From Flammeovirgaceae bacterium UBA976 (GTDB lineage Bacteria > Bacteroidota > Bacteroidia > Cytophagales > Cyclobacteriaceae), in contig DBBU01000023.1 in assembly GCA_002292365.1 (NCBI GenBank), positions 1 through 32,767 of the forward strand: a DNA stretch of 32,767 nt, given 5' to 3'. Position numbers and translations under genes: made by a program. The notes below the pieces were generated by a model. The model searched no databases and was not told where the DNA came from. It saw only the letters and a list, made by a program, of their open reading frames with translations. Of this stretch, positions 24,587-32,677 are shown one piece after another; position 1 is the first letter of the stretch, and every line of letters begins with the position of its first letter.

Positions 24587-25600
24587 TCATCTTGTTTCGA
24601 TTTTACCGTTGGCATACTTAGCGAATCTCCCCGACATAGGTGCATGGGTATTATCGGGTTTTGGCCAAGGCCACCCACCAAATTGAGTTAATTGATATTC
24701 TCGTATCGTTTCTTGAATTTCAGATTGATGGGTCATAACAAAAGGGCCATATTGAGCGATGGGCTCGTCAATAGGTTTTCCTTGTAGCAACAAGAAATGA
24801 CTTGTCTCTGGGCCGTTGGTGATACGAAGAGATTGGTCACTTACCATTTCTATTGCATGATTAGGTAAGAGCTTTTTATTTTCCAGCTCGACGTATTTTC
24901 CCTGGAAGTAATAGAGCGTTCGGCTCAAGTCAGCAACATGAGCAGGCAGGACCCATTGGGCCCAAGGTTCCATTTCCAAAGTCCAAATACAAACTCCATT
25001 CTCTGTTTCATTGGCCCAAGAATCGGGTGCGGGAGGTAAGCCTTTCGTATCGAAGAGAGTTCCGGCAATCACCGTTACTTCCGTTTTTTTATTTTGATCA
25101 TCATTGTGGATATATTTTGGGATTTCTTCACTCCATAGCATGGAAAAATGGGGAGTACACATTTTTTTAGCTTTTGGTAAATTGATCCAGATCTGAAACA
25201 TCAACAATTGATTATTTTTTGATCTATTTAATAAAGGGAACATTTCGCAATGCTGAACTCCTTTGCCCGCAGTCATCCATTGTACATCACCATTACCAAA
25301 TCTACCCGCAGCTCCGAGAGAGTCTGAATGATCCACTAATCCTTTTTGTGCGATCGTTACTGTTTCAAAACCACGATGCGGATGGGCTGGAAAACCAGGC
25401 ACGACGGTACCGTGATACATCCTGAAGCCATCTTTACTTTGGAAATCTTGTCCTAAATTTCTTCCGGTGAGTAAAGTAGGGTCGGGACCCAACGCTGTAT
25501 TGCCGGGAGGATAGGTATCTTCATGAAAGGCGCAAAACAAGAAAGGATCTTTGGTTTGCCATGGAAAACTTAAAGGGGAAATATGAATAATCGCTGACAT
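24587..25600 (-). CDS. Pirin-family cupin protein
   Basis: The double-cupin pirin fold: the N-terminal cupin carries the iron-ligand set His73 and His75 in HPHRGFET, His117 and Glu119 in GVQHCEMF. The C-terminal cupin follows, about residues 175-300. Bacterial pirins of this type (YhhW/YhaK-like) show quercetin dioxygenase or redox-sensing activity, and in eukaryotes pirin modulates transcription. No flavonoid or quercetin genes adjoin, so the role here is open. At 337 residues it is longer than YhhW (231), with an extended C-terminal region ending QLTQFGGWPWPKPDNTHAPM. It lies 58 bases upstream of the lipocalin-repeat gene on the same strand. Confidence 0.9.
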   Translation of the reverse strand: MSAIIHISPLSFPWQTKDPFLFCAFHEDTYPPGNTALGPDPTLLTGRNLGQDFQSKDGFRMYHGTVVPGFPAHPHRGFETVTIAQKGLVDHSDSLGAAGRFGNGDVQWMTAGKGVQHCEMFPLLNRSKNNQLLMFQIWINLPKAKKMCTPHFSMLWSEEIPKYIHNDDQNKKTEVTVIAGTLFDTKGLPPAPDSWANETENGVCIWTLEMEPWAQWVLPAHVADLSRTLYYFQGKYVELENKKLLPNHAIEMVSDQSLRITNGPETSHFLLLQGKPIDEPIAQYGPFVMTHQSEIQETIREYQLTQFGGWPWPKPDNTHAPMSGRFAKYANGKIETR

Positions 25601-25835
25601 TTTAGGGACGCTTTCGAATTTGGACTTATGCTTTTTTTAAATTCCTATAGAAAAAGGAGGGTATTTATTTTATACAGTCAAAACTAACTCAGTTTGAACT
25701 CAAATCCCCAATATAATTTTAGATAACAGTCATATATATTTTTCCTCTAACTCTTTTGCATGGCGTTAATAATGTCATACCACAATTTATTATATTGTGA
25801 AAAATTGATATATTTATGCCAAAAAACGACCTAAA

Positions 25836-26618
25836 ATGAGATTTTTTAAGGATTTTTATTATATCACTAATTTCAAAACTTTTTTTGTAACCTTTTTAGC
25901 GATTTGTGCTACTTATATTTGCATAACTTACAAAATACATGCGGATTTACCTTTGGCATTGGTGAGTATTGCAATCATATTTCCTGTTGTATTTGCGATC
26001 AATTCGGCGTATGCGAGAAGAGAACAAGGACTTGTAAGCTTAGCGGCTTGCAAAGGCTTCATGTATGGATTTTATAGAATAGCCGTAGACCATCCAAAAG
26101 ATATGGATCCTAAAAAGGCTTTAGAATGTAAGAAAAAAATAATTGACTTATTTACTTCCTTAAAACGCTTCTTAGAGAGTGATCCTGAAGAATCAGCGTC
26201 CTTTGCCAAAGAAGTTTATACCAATATTAAAATGTTAAGTTTATTTTCAAAAACGTTATTGGCTCAAGGACTGCACGGTAGATCGGTATCTAGGATGCTC
26301 GTTTTTGTAACGCGCTTTTCCATTGCTTTCGAAGAGATGCATATGATTTTTCATTATCGAACTCCGATAGGATTGAAAGCGTATGGGAAAATTTTTTTAG
26401 TGGTTTTTCCTGTTTTATATGCGCCATCTTTTGCATTATTAGCTTCAAATTTTTCAGGATTGGCAGTCTATTTTAGTTATCTTATACCCACACTTTATAC
26501 TATCATTTTGGTAAGTTTAGATAATATTCAAACCCAACTTGAGAATCCATTTGACCAATTTGGTTCTGATGACATTCGGGTTGATATGGATAAAATTGAC
26601 CAAATGTTGATACCTTAG
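25836..26618 (+). CDS. Bestrophin-like (UPF0187) membrane protein
   Basis: This 260-residue protein has membrane helices near residues 17-33 and 40-58 and, after a long cytosolic stretch, near 188-210 and 212-230. The motif LALVSIAIIFPVVFAINSAY then ARREQGL at the end of the second helix, and the C-terminal LENPFDQFGSDDIRVD, match bacterial bestrophins, which form pentameric ion channels. Bestrophins of bacteria conduct cations or anions depending on type. Selectivity is not apparent. It starts a tight operon: 28 bases to the CotH-like gene and, after it, 16 to the phosphatase gene. An imperfect -7 box TATATTTA is at 25809-25816. Confidence 0.8.
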   Translation: MRFFKDFYYITNFKTFFVTFLAICATYICITYKIHADLPLALVSIAIIFPVVFAINSAYARREQGLVSLAACKGFMYGFYRIAVDHPKDMDPKKALECKKKIIDLFTSLKRFLESDPEESASFAKEVYTNIKMLSLFSKTLLAQGLHGRSVSRMLVFVTRFSIAFEEMHMIFHYRTPIGLKAYGKIFLVVFPVLYAPSFALLASNFSGLAVYFSYLIPTLYTIILVSLDNIQTQLENPFDQFGSDDIRVDMDKIDQMLIP

Positions 26619-26646
26619 AATATTAATAGAAATTAAATGATAAACG

Positions 26647-27723
26647 ATGAAAAAGATATTTATTAACTCCCATTTTTTAATAGGCTTGATCACATTCTTC
26701 GGATCAGTAGTGATGTTATCCGCCCAAAGCCGTATGGACCGGGCGATTCAATCTTCTTTGTTTCAAGAGGATGAAATCCTAGAGTTAACCCTGACGATGG
26801 ATGTTGAAACAGTTACCAAGGATATTGAAGATAGAGAAGAACATGATGGAACCATCACCTACAAAGGGGTTGATGGGACAGATGTTGCACTCAGTGTAAT
26901 GCTTAAAACGCGAGGAAAAACCAGAGCCAATCCAGAGGTTTGCAAGTTTCCACCCCTTCAATTAAACTTCAAAAAGAAGGGGAATTATGATAATATATTT
27001 ACTGGGCAAGACAAGCTTAAACTCGTAGCCCATTGTCAATACAATAAAGGCTTTGATGATTATGTTGCTCAAGAGTATTTGACTTACAAGCATTACAATA
27101 TATTAACAGAGAACAGTTTTAGGGTGAGATTGTTGAGAGTTACCTATGTGGATACTGGTGGAAATAGAGATCCATTTACTAAATATGCTTTTTTGATAGA
27201 AGAAGATGAAATATTGGCCGAGCGAAGAGGAAAAATTGTATCTGAAAAGTCAGTTAGAAATCAAGATATGTGTGAACACAATGCCTTGGATTTAATGATT
27301 TTATTTGAGTTCATGATAGGAAATACAGATTGGGGCGTGGGCGCTAAGCACAATATGAAATTGATCGCAGATGATTCTACGAATCGATTACCGATTCCGG
27401 TGCCTTATGATTTTGATTATGCAGGAGCAATTATGACTACTTATGCTCAGCCCGCGGAGGCTTTACAAATCACGAGTGTAAGACAACGACTTTTTAGGGG
27501 ACTTTGTAGGCAGCCGGGCAGTTATGAGAAAATCTTTCAAATTTTTAATGATAAAAAAGATGATATCTATGCGCTGTATAAAAACTCAAGTCATGTCGAT
27601 GATAGGTTCAAAAAGTCTACTTTGAAATATTTTGATCAATTTTATGATATCATCAATAACCCCAAGAAAGCAAAAAGGCAGATACTAGAAGTTTGTAGGG
27701 CGAAGCATAATCATGTTTTTTGA
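26647..27723 (+). CDS. Secreted CotH-kinase-like protein
   Basis: A signal peptide ends around Ala26 (VVMLSAQ). The rest shows the order of motifs of the CotH atypical kinase domain. First, LKTRGKTRAN then FPPLQLNFKKKGNYD occupies the place of the 'RGNSS...KKSYKIKF' segment (about 86-115). Second, DDYVAQEYLTYKHYNI and RVRLLRVTYVDT parallel the strand/helix before the lip. Third, residues 226-240 (NTDWGVGAKHNMKLI) and 252-259 (VPYDFDYA) give the Asn-Asp and Asp-Phe-Asp residues that in CotH act in catalysis and metal binding. I know of no named family for this exact protein. Kinase activity is inference. It is sandwiched between a bestrophin-like channel and a secreted PPP-type phosphatase. 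Confidence 0.68.
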   Translation: MKKIFINSHFLIGLITFFGSVVMLSAQSRMDRAIQSSLFQEDEILELTLTMDVETVTKDIEDREEHDGTITYKGVDGTDVALSVMLKTRGKTRANPEVCKFPPLQLNFKKKGNYDNIFTGQDKLKLVAHCQYNKGFDDYVAQEYLTYKHYNILTENSFRVRLLRVTYVDTGGNRDPFTKYAFLIEEDEILAERRGKIVSEKSVRNQDMCEHNALDLMILFEFMIGNTDWGVGAKHNMKLIADDSTNRLPIPVPYDFDYAGAIMTTYAQPAEALQITSVRQRLFRGLCRQPGSYEKIFQIFNDKKDDIYALYKNSSHVDDRFKKSTLKYFDQFYDIINNPKKAKRQILEVCRAKHNHVF

Positions 27724-27739
27724 TTGAAACTAATTCATC

Positions 27740-28942
27740 ATGATTTTTGTCTTCAATCTATTTGTATCCTTTTACTTTTTAGCACTTTCATTTTTTGTTG
27801 ATTCTAACGTCAACAATATCCCACAGAAATATCATTTTGATGGAAAATACGGATTATATGTTTCGATAGAAGGGGATCATTATCAAGTACGTTGGTTGAC
27901 CTCCGCGCCTGAGGAAGGCTATTTAATTACCCATGCAGGGAAAGAAGAGCTGGGTTCATTCAGCACCCATAAGTCAATTATTCATAAGGTTCGAATTCCT
28001 ATGCACGACCAACCAATGGATATAGATTTTGGAAGTCCTTCGGGGGGTAATGGGCAAATTACGATTGTTCCAACTCATGAAAGAGATGCGTATGAATTCA
28101 AAGGGGTGGATTCGGTATTTGTTTTAGGAGACACGCATGGTAATTTTGAAGAAGTGGTACAAATCCTTCAAAACTCAAAATTGATAGATGAAAATCATCA
28201 ATGGATTGGAGAGAGTGCACATTTGGTTTTTTTAGGGGATATATTAGATCGAGGTATGGATGCTTTACGGCTCACCTGGTTTATCTACGAATTAGAGCAG
28301 TCAGCGGCCCAGCATGGCGGTCAAATTCACCTTATTTTAGGGAATCACGAAATCATGGTTATGTCAAATGATCTTCGCTATGTCTCCGCAAAAGAGCAGC
28401 AGGTAGCTAATATGCATCAAGTGAGCTATCAACAGCTTTATCACCCCACTCGATCAGTTCTAGGGCGCTGGCTTTCAACCAAGCCCGCAGCACTTAAAAT
28501 TGATGGGATTTTATTTGCGCATGGGGGCATTATCACTGGGTCATCATTGAAATCATTTAACGATCGGGTTTATGAGTACACTCAAGGCCCTCTATTTTCT
28601 CATTTGATGGAACAACCTTTTGATTCGGTGAGCTTTTCCCAAGTTGAGCGTGAGAAGCAAAAAGATTATCTGTATGATTCTTTCGGGCCCTTTTGGTTTA
28701 GAGGTTATGTTCAGACAGATACCCTGGGTTCCTATTTGGATGAAATCCTGCTCAATAACAAAGCTAAATTACATGTAGTTGGCCATACTATTGTACCTAG
28801 TATATCTTCTCTTTATAATGGTAAATTAATAGCGACAAACGTTCCTAAGGCAGGTACGGAAATGCTGTTATTGACCAAATCTAAGCGCAGTAAATACCAT
28901 CGATTTAGAATTAATTTATTAGGGGAGTTTGTAGTACTCTAA
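27740..28942 (+). CDS. Secreted PPP-type metallophosphoesterase
   Basis: A hydrophobic N-terminus (1-20) exports the protein. A beta-rich domain of about 90 residues precedes a phosphoesterase domain. The metal-site motifs are all present: GDTHG (130-134), GDILDRG (166-172) and GNHE (201-204), followed later by FAHGG and VVGHT. This set, GDxHG..GDxxDRG..GNHE, is that of the PPP class (protein Ser/Thr phosphatases and relatives) and of bacterial Shewanella-like phosphatases. The substrate may be phosphoprotein or diadenosine polyphosphate; not decidable here. It starts 16 bases after the CotH-like gene, suggesting that the phosphatase reverses whatever that protein phosphorylates. A weak hairpin (28977-28999) follows. 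Confidence 0.86.
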   Translation: MIFVFNLFVSFYFLALSFFVDSNVNNIPQKYHFDGKYGLYVSIEGDHYQVRWLTSAPEEGYLITHAGKEELGSFSTHKSIIHKVRIPMHDQPMDIDFGSPSGGNGQITIVPTHERDAYEFKGVDSVFVLGDTHGNFEEVVQILQNSKLIDENHQWIGESAHLVFLGDILDRGMDALRLTWFIYELEQSAAQHGGQIHLILGNHEIMVMSNDLRYVSAKEQQVANMHQVSYQQLYHPTRSVLGRWLSTKPAALKIDGILFAHGGIITGSSLKSFNDRVYEYTQGPLFSHLMEQPFDSVSFSQVEREKQKDYLYDSFGPFWFRGYVQTDTLGSYLDEILLNNKAKLHVVGHTIVPSISSLYNGKLIATNVPKAGTEMLLLTKSKRSKYHRFRINLLGEFVVL

Positions 28943-29124
28943 CGGCTACTTTGTTCCTCTTAAATCAAGTGAATTAGCCAGTTATTGGTTTCGACTGGCA
29001 GGAATTTTATCGTAGAACTGCATTTTCTTGATTTTTATCTAAAATGGCAACGTAAATTAAATTATCTTCCACATTACTAACCTACAGATCGCATGTTTAT
29101 CTCAAACCATCTAGTTTATAACAA

Positions 29125-30231
29125 ATGCCAATATACAAAAGTGCTCAGTCAATATTGCGGTTTAAAAATTCCATAGATAAAGAATTTGCCACCACCTTAA
29201 ATAAAAGAGTTAACGCATATTTTAAGTTATCTGGGAAAGGTAGGAATGCCAATTCAATGATGTTTATCAAGACCGCTTTCATGTTTTGTTTACTCTTAAT
29301 TCCTTATTCGTTTGTATACAGTGCAGTCAATGTATGGGTGATGTATGGGTGCTATTTTATTACGGGCCTTGGGGTAGCGGGCATTGGCTTATCTGTCATG
29401 CATGACGCCAATCATGGATCCTACTCAAAAAATCCATTGGTCAATAAAATCATAGGCTATAGTTTAAATGTTATTGGAGGAAATGCGACCAATTGGAAAA
29501 TACAACACAACGTATTTCATCATTCCTATACCAATATAGATACGCATGATGAAGACATTCGGCCGAGATTTATCCTAAGGTTTACGCCGCATGCCGAATT
29601 AAGGTCTTTCCATAAATACCAACATATTTATGCATGGCTTTTGTACGGGCTGATGTCTTTTTCATGGATCGTCTTTAAAGATTTTGCTCAAATGGTAGGA
29701 TATCAAAAATCGGGAATCTTAGCAAAGTACGTTTCTATACCTAAGGCTTGGGCATGGTTAGTGATCAGTAAGTTGTGCTACTATGCTTATATAATGGTAC
29801 TTCCGTTAATATTTACTCCTTTTAGCTTTTTGGAGATATTCGTAGGATTTTTTATTATGCATTACGTAGCTGGATTGATTTTAGGATCCGTTTTTCAGCC
29901 AGCACATGTTATGGAGGTCAATGAGTACCCCATAGCTGAAGATGATCTGATCCCCGACAATTGGATGGCTCATCAGCTCAAGACAACCTGTAATTTTGCA
30001 GGAAATAACAGAATCTTCTCATGGTTCGTAGGGGGCCTTAATTATCAAATAGAGCATCATCTATATCCTAATATATGCCATGTACATTATGCGAAATTAG
30101 CCCCTATTGTTGAGCAAACAGCGAAAGAGTTTGGTATCCCTTATCATAATTATGGCTCGTTTAGAAAAGCCTTGATCAATCATAAGAAAATGCTATTTGC
30201 ACTTGGCCGTCCGAAATTAGAAGTGGCCTAA
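29125..30231 (+). CDS. Acyl-CoA / linoleoyl-CoA-type fatty acid desaturase
   Basis: This membrane di-iron desaturase has three histidine boxes: HDANH (93-97), HNVFHH (128-133) and QIEHH (308-312). The third box, starting with Gln, is that of front-end desaturases (Delta-6/linoleoyl-CoA type). Membrane helices surround the boxes, near residues 48-70, 75-92 and, after the second box, 180-205 and 215-255. At 368 residues it lacks the fused cytochrome b5 domain found in eukaryotic front-end enzymes, so an external electron donor is needed. The PaaE-like reductase at 20384 is a candidate. Likely role: adjusting membrane lipid unsaturation. Confidence 0.9.
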   Translation: MPIYKSAQSILRFKNSIDKEFATTLNKRVNAYFKLSGKGRNANSMMFIKTAFMFCLLLIPYSFVYSAVNVWVMYGCYFITGLGVAGIGLSVMHDANHGSYSKNPLVNKIIGYSLNVIGGNATNWKIQHNVFHHSYTNIDTHDEDIRPRFILRFTPHAELRSFHKYQHIYAWLLYGLMSFSWIVFKDFAQMVGYQKSGILAKYVSIPKAWAWLVISKLCYYAYIMVLPLIFTPFSFLEIFVGFFIMHYVAGLILGSVFQPAHVMEVNEYPIAEDDLIPDNWMAHQLKTTCNFAGNNRIFSWFVGGLNYQIEHHLYPNICHVHYAKLAPIVEQTAKEFGIPYHNYGSFRKALINHKKMLFALGRPKLEVA

Positions 30232-30255
30232 CAAGAGGGTTAATAAATACATTCG

Positions 30256-31050
30256 TCACCCATCATTTTCCTTATTTGAGATCAGTCCGGAACCATTTCT
30301 TTGGGTCTTAGCCATTTGGTTGATGATCAAAAGAATAAAGGAGATCATGATTCCTAACGAAAAGTAAGCCAACATGGGTAGACCTTCCCAATGTCGAAGG
30401 GCAATTGCCCAAAAACCCCAAACTCCTACAGCAATGAAGGCTTGGTCGCGGTACCAGCGAAATAGTCTAATGATAATGATTCCGGTGACAGATAAAATAA
30501 GGAGGGACCAATAAAGCTCAGAAATTTTCCACGCATTCCATTCATAAAATTTGAGAGCCGCCGCCATGTTGAGCACCGTAGCCAAGGTAACCCATCCAAA
30601 GTAAATACTGAAGGCGAAAGATTCCATCCAATAATTAATTTTGATCCCGTCATTTTTCATAGTACGAATTTGATGATCGATTTTAATGAGAGAAAGCAGC
30701 ATCATCAGAATGATAATGACTGTAATCCAAAGCCAATCATAAGAGGCACAAACTAGCCAAAAGCCATTTAAAATAACATTGATGCTATACCAAACACGCA
30801 ATGTACGCCATTGAGGGGCCTCTTTTTTTTTGATGAATTGATAAATAGGGAAAGTAATGAGGCCCGTGTATATAAGGGCCCAAATGGAAAAAGCAAATCC
30901 TTTAGGCACAATAAGAGGTGTCGTACTTGTACTGGTAGTTCCTATAGAATGGGGGCCAAAAAATCCATTAAAGCTCATGATATATAGTATTAGAAGAATG
31001 GTGAGGCTGATAAATGAAATTAGGAGGGTGTTTTTATGAGTTAAGATCAT
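30256..31050 (-). CDS. TspO/MBR-related tryptophan-rich membrane protein
   Basis: Integral membrane protein of 264 residues with about seven helices and many Trp residues. Near residues 48-62 is PKGFAFSIWALIYTGL, matching the 'P...F...W...Y' motif of the TspO/MBR tryptophan-rich sensory family. Later YFGWVTLATVLN and WAIALRHW add typical Trp-rich positions. It is longer than the 150-residue TspO of bacteria and belongs to the extended class found in Bacteroidota. TspO proteins bind porphyrins and other small molecules and act in stress or light signalling. No porphyrin genes adjoin it. Confidence 0.82.
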   Translation of the reverse strand: MILTHKNTLLISFISLTILLILYIMSFNGFFGPHSIGTTSTSTTPLIVPKGFAFSIWALIYTGLITFPIYQFIKKKEAPQWRTLRVWYSINVILNGFWLVCASYDWLWITVIIILMMLLSLIKIDHQIRTMKNDGIKINYWMESFAFSIYFGWVTLATVLNMAAALKFYEWNAWKISELYWSLLILSVTGIIIIRLFRWYRDQAFIAVGVWGFWAIALRHWEGLPMLAYFSLGIMISFILLIINQMAKTQRNGSGLISNKENDG

Positions 31051-31107
31051 TTTCTTTAATAATTAAAATGAGTTAAGTGCACGGTGATATCAAGTGACCT
31101 TCGTGAG

Positions 31108-31524
31108 TTAATGCGTTAGGTAATATAAGAGACTTGAAACAAATAACCCACTCCAAAGTAGGGTTCTTATCCAGTTTAAGCGGATCAATTGATGTATAAT
31201 AGATAGATTATTTTCATTATTTGAGATTTTGCTGTGCAGGGGGACAAAAATCAAAAAAGTCATTACCCAAAGTGCAATAATCATTAAAAATGATCCTAAG
31301 ATAAAAGTAGAAAAATTATTAAAGAGGTGTACGGTAATAATTATCAATTGCCCCATCATCAAAGGGAGTACGACATAAGTGATTTTTTGCGTATATTCTT
31401 TATGCCAACGTTTAAGGTTTCCGCTCTCATAAAAGAGAAAACTTGGATAGATGACCAGTTGGACCAACCAAATTAAAACCAATAATCCGAAGTCAAACAG
31501 TAGGCGGATTAATAGAATGCTCAT
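31108..31524 (-). CDS. Four-helix membrane protein, DUF1772-like
   Basis: The 138-residue protein has four membrane helices, near 5-27, 45-68, 72-92 and 118-136. Motifs are VIYPSFLFY in helix 1, LKRWHKEYTQKITYVVLPLM leading into helix 2, and FVPLHSKI then LIRLNWIRTLLWSG before helix 4. These resemble the 'VPLN..L....W...R' pattern of DUF1772 (anthrone-oxygenase-like) proteins, but the match is loose. Its start overlaps the stop of the DoxX-like gene by four bases (ATGA at 31521-31524), so the two are translationally coupled. The role is unknown. Confidence 0.62.
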   Translation of the reverse strand: MSILLIRLLFDFGLLVLIWLVQLVIYPSFLFYESGNLKRWHKEYTQKITYVVLPLMMGQLIIITVHLFNNFSTFILGSFLMIIALWVMTFLIFVPLHSKISNNENNLSIIHQLIRLNWIRTLLWSGLFVSSLLYYLTH

Positions 31525-31916
31525 TGGGTGAAACGTAAGTTTAATTTACCCACATTCCAAGCCCAAAAAATCAATAATGGGTGAACGATGATCAGTCTCA
31601 ACCAACCCATCCATGGAGCTACACAGAGTCCATCCGTTACGCAAGACCCGATTTGAATGAAATAAATATGTGAGGGGATGAAACAGATTAATAATAGGAC
31701 AATACCTAAAGCTCCCATTTTTTGATATTTAGGGAAAAGGAGGAGTAAAGAGAGCATGATTTCTAAGAGGCCACTCACTATATTAATCCAATAAGGGTAG
31801 GGGAGATAATCAGGAATTAGTCCATAATAAAAATCCGCATCTATAAAGTGATTCATTCCTGCCGAGAGGTAGAATAGGGAGCAACTGTATTTTAATAGGA
31901 GATGTATTTTTATCAT
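31521..31916 (-). CDS. DoxX-like membrane protein
   Basis: A 131-residue protein with four membrane helices and the DoxX-type pattern: FYLSAGMNHFIDADFYYGLI then PDYLPYPYWINIVSGLLEIM with the Gly-Leu-Glu of the family's second helix, LLLFPKYQKMGALGI, and a closing WMGWLRLIIVHPLLIFWAWN. DoxX-like proteins in bacteria are small quinone- or redox-associated membrane proteins, though the biochemistry of most is unknown. It lies 10 bases downstream of the next membrane gene and overlaps the DUF1772-like gene by four bases, forming a compact three-gene unit of tiny membrane proteins. Confidence 0.8.
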   Translation of the reverse strand: MIKIHLLLKYSCSLFYLSAGMNHFIDADFYYGLIPDYLPYPYWINIVSGLLEIMLSLLLLFPKYQKMGALGIVLLLICFIPSHIYFIQIGSCVTDGLCVAPWMGWLRLIIVHPLLIFWAWNVGKLNLRFTQ

Positions 31917-31926
31917 GCTAAACGTT

Positions 31927-32298
31927 TCAATGAGATTCTTTATAAGCCATTTTCAAAATATGAAAAAAAGGAGCCCACCATATGAAATCATTGGTAATTA
32001 AGGTATATATAAATTCAAAAGGAACATTGTCTTGAAAGTAATTAATGAAAAATCCAAGAGGCCCAAATACTTTCCCCAAAAAACCAACAAAAACAATCGG
32101 CCAATGTCTAATGGGATCATAAGAGGCCAACCAATAACCAATACCATAAACACCAATGACCATACCCATGCCTTGCCACACCATAGGATGATTGAGTGGC
32201 TCTATGCCTACCAGGTTGAAAAATTGGTTAGGACTTAATACTACCCATAAACCCCAACAGAGATTATAGAGAGCAGCAAGCTTAAGCGTGATTTTCAT
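31927..32298 (-). CDS. Small membrane protein of a Bacteroidota family
   Basis: The 123-residue protein from MKITLKLAALYNL has about four membrane helices. The recognisable signature is LYNLCWGLWVVLSPNQFFNL, then WQGMGMVIGVYGIGYWLASY, DPIRHWPIVFVGFLGKVFGP and NDFIWWAPF. I have seen similar proteins described as hypothetical or, probably wrongly, as alkyl hydroperoxide reductase; no peroxide-reductase motif such as a peroxidatic Cys is present. The ATG at 32343 adds 15 residues (MNLFIQYLVAS...) that are less consistent with the family start, so 32298 is preferred. It is the first gene of the run with DoxX-like and DUF1772-like genes. Function is unknown. Confidence 0.65.
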   Translation of the reverse strand: MKITLKLAALYNLCWGLWVVLSPNQFFNLVGIEPLNHPMVWQGMGMVIGVYGIGYWLASYDPIRHWPIVFVGFLGKVFGPLGFFINYFQDNVPFEFIYTLITNDFIWWAPFFHILKMAYKESH

Positions 32299-32403
32299 AG
32301 GGTGTTTTTTGGATGCAACCAAGTATTGAATAAAAAGGTTCATAACCAGTTAGATACCTGCATACGCATTAAAATAAGGAAGTGCCCACCATACAAAGGG
32401 CAT

Positions 32404-32433
32404 AAAAAAAGCCTGTCATAAATTGACAGGCTT
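32404..32433 (-). terminator. Rho-independent terminator of the cold-shock gene
   Basis: AAGCCTGTCA (32409-32418) and TGACAGGCTT (32424-32433) form a perfect ten-base stem around a TAAAT loop. On the minus strand a run of T residues follows. It lies 23 bases after the stop of the cold-shock gene. Confidence 0.92.
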
Positions 32434-32456
32434 GCAAAGTATTTTGAGAAAACTGC

Positions 32457-32648
32457 TTAGGAAACTTTGACGTTGACCGCATTCAAACCTTTTTGGCCAT
32501 CTTGCACATCGTAGCTTACTTTGTCGCCTTCACGAATTTCTTCTGTTAGACCTGTTTGGTGAACAAACACATCTTTCCCACCTTCATCAGGCGTTATGAA
32601 TCCAAATCCTTTGGTGTTATTAAAAAATTTTACTATACCGTTACTCAT
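32457..32648 (-). CDS. Cold-shock domain protein (CspA family)
   Basis: Single cold-shock domain of 63 residues. RNA-binding motifs are KGFGFI (RNP1, residues about 14-19) and DVFVHQ (RNP2, about 28-33). It begins [16 protein letters not shown]. The upstream in-frame ATG (32672) sits inside the -7 element and adds an unrelated leader, so ATG 32648 is chosen. It is an RNA chaperone that melts structures at low temperature or in growth. It is monocistronic with a strong terminator. The short 5' leader differs from the long regulatory leader of E. coli cspA. Confidence 0.95.
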   Translation of the reverse strand: MSNGIVKFFNNTKGFGFITPDEGGKDVFVHQTGLTEEIREGDKVSYDVQDGQKGLNAVNVKVS

Positions 32649-32669
32649 AATTATTTGTATTAATTTACA

Positions 32670-32677
32670 CAAAAATA
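32670..32677 (-). promoter_or_regulatory. -7 element of the cold-shock gene
   Basis: The minus strand reads TATTTTTG, an exact TAnnTTTG match ending 21 bases before the start codon at 32648. The upstream -33 element is weak. Confidence 0.6.

Noticed and set aside
28977..28999. Hairpin GCCAGT/ACTGGC after the phosphatase gene as a terminator.
   Set aside because: Only six base pairs with an 11-base loop and no clean T-run after it.
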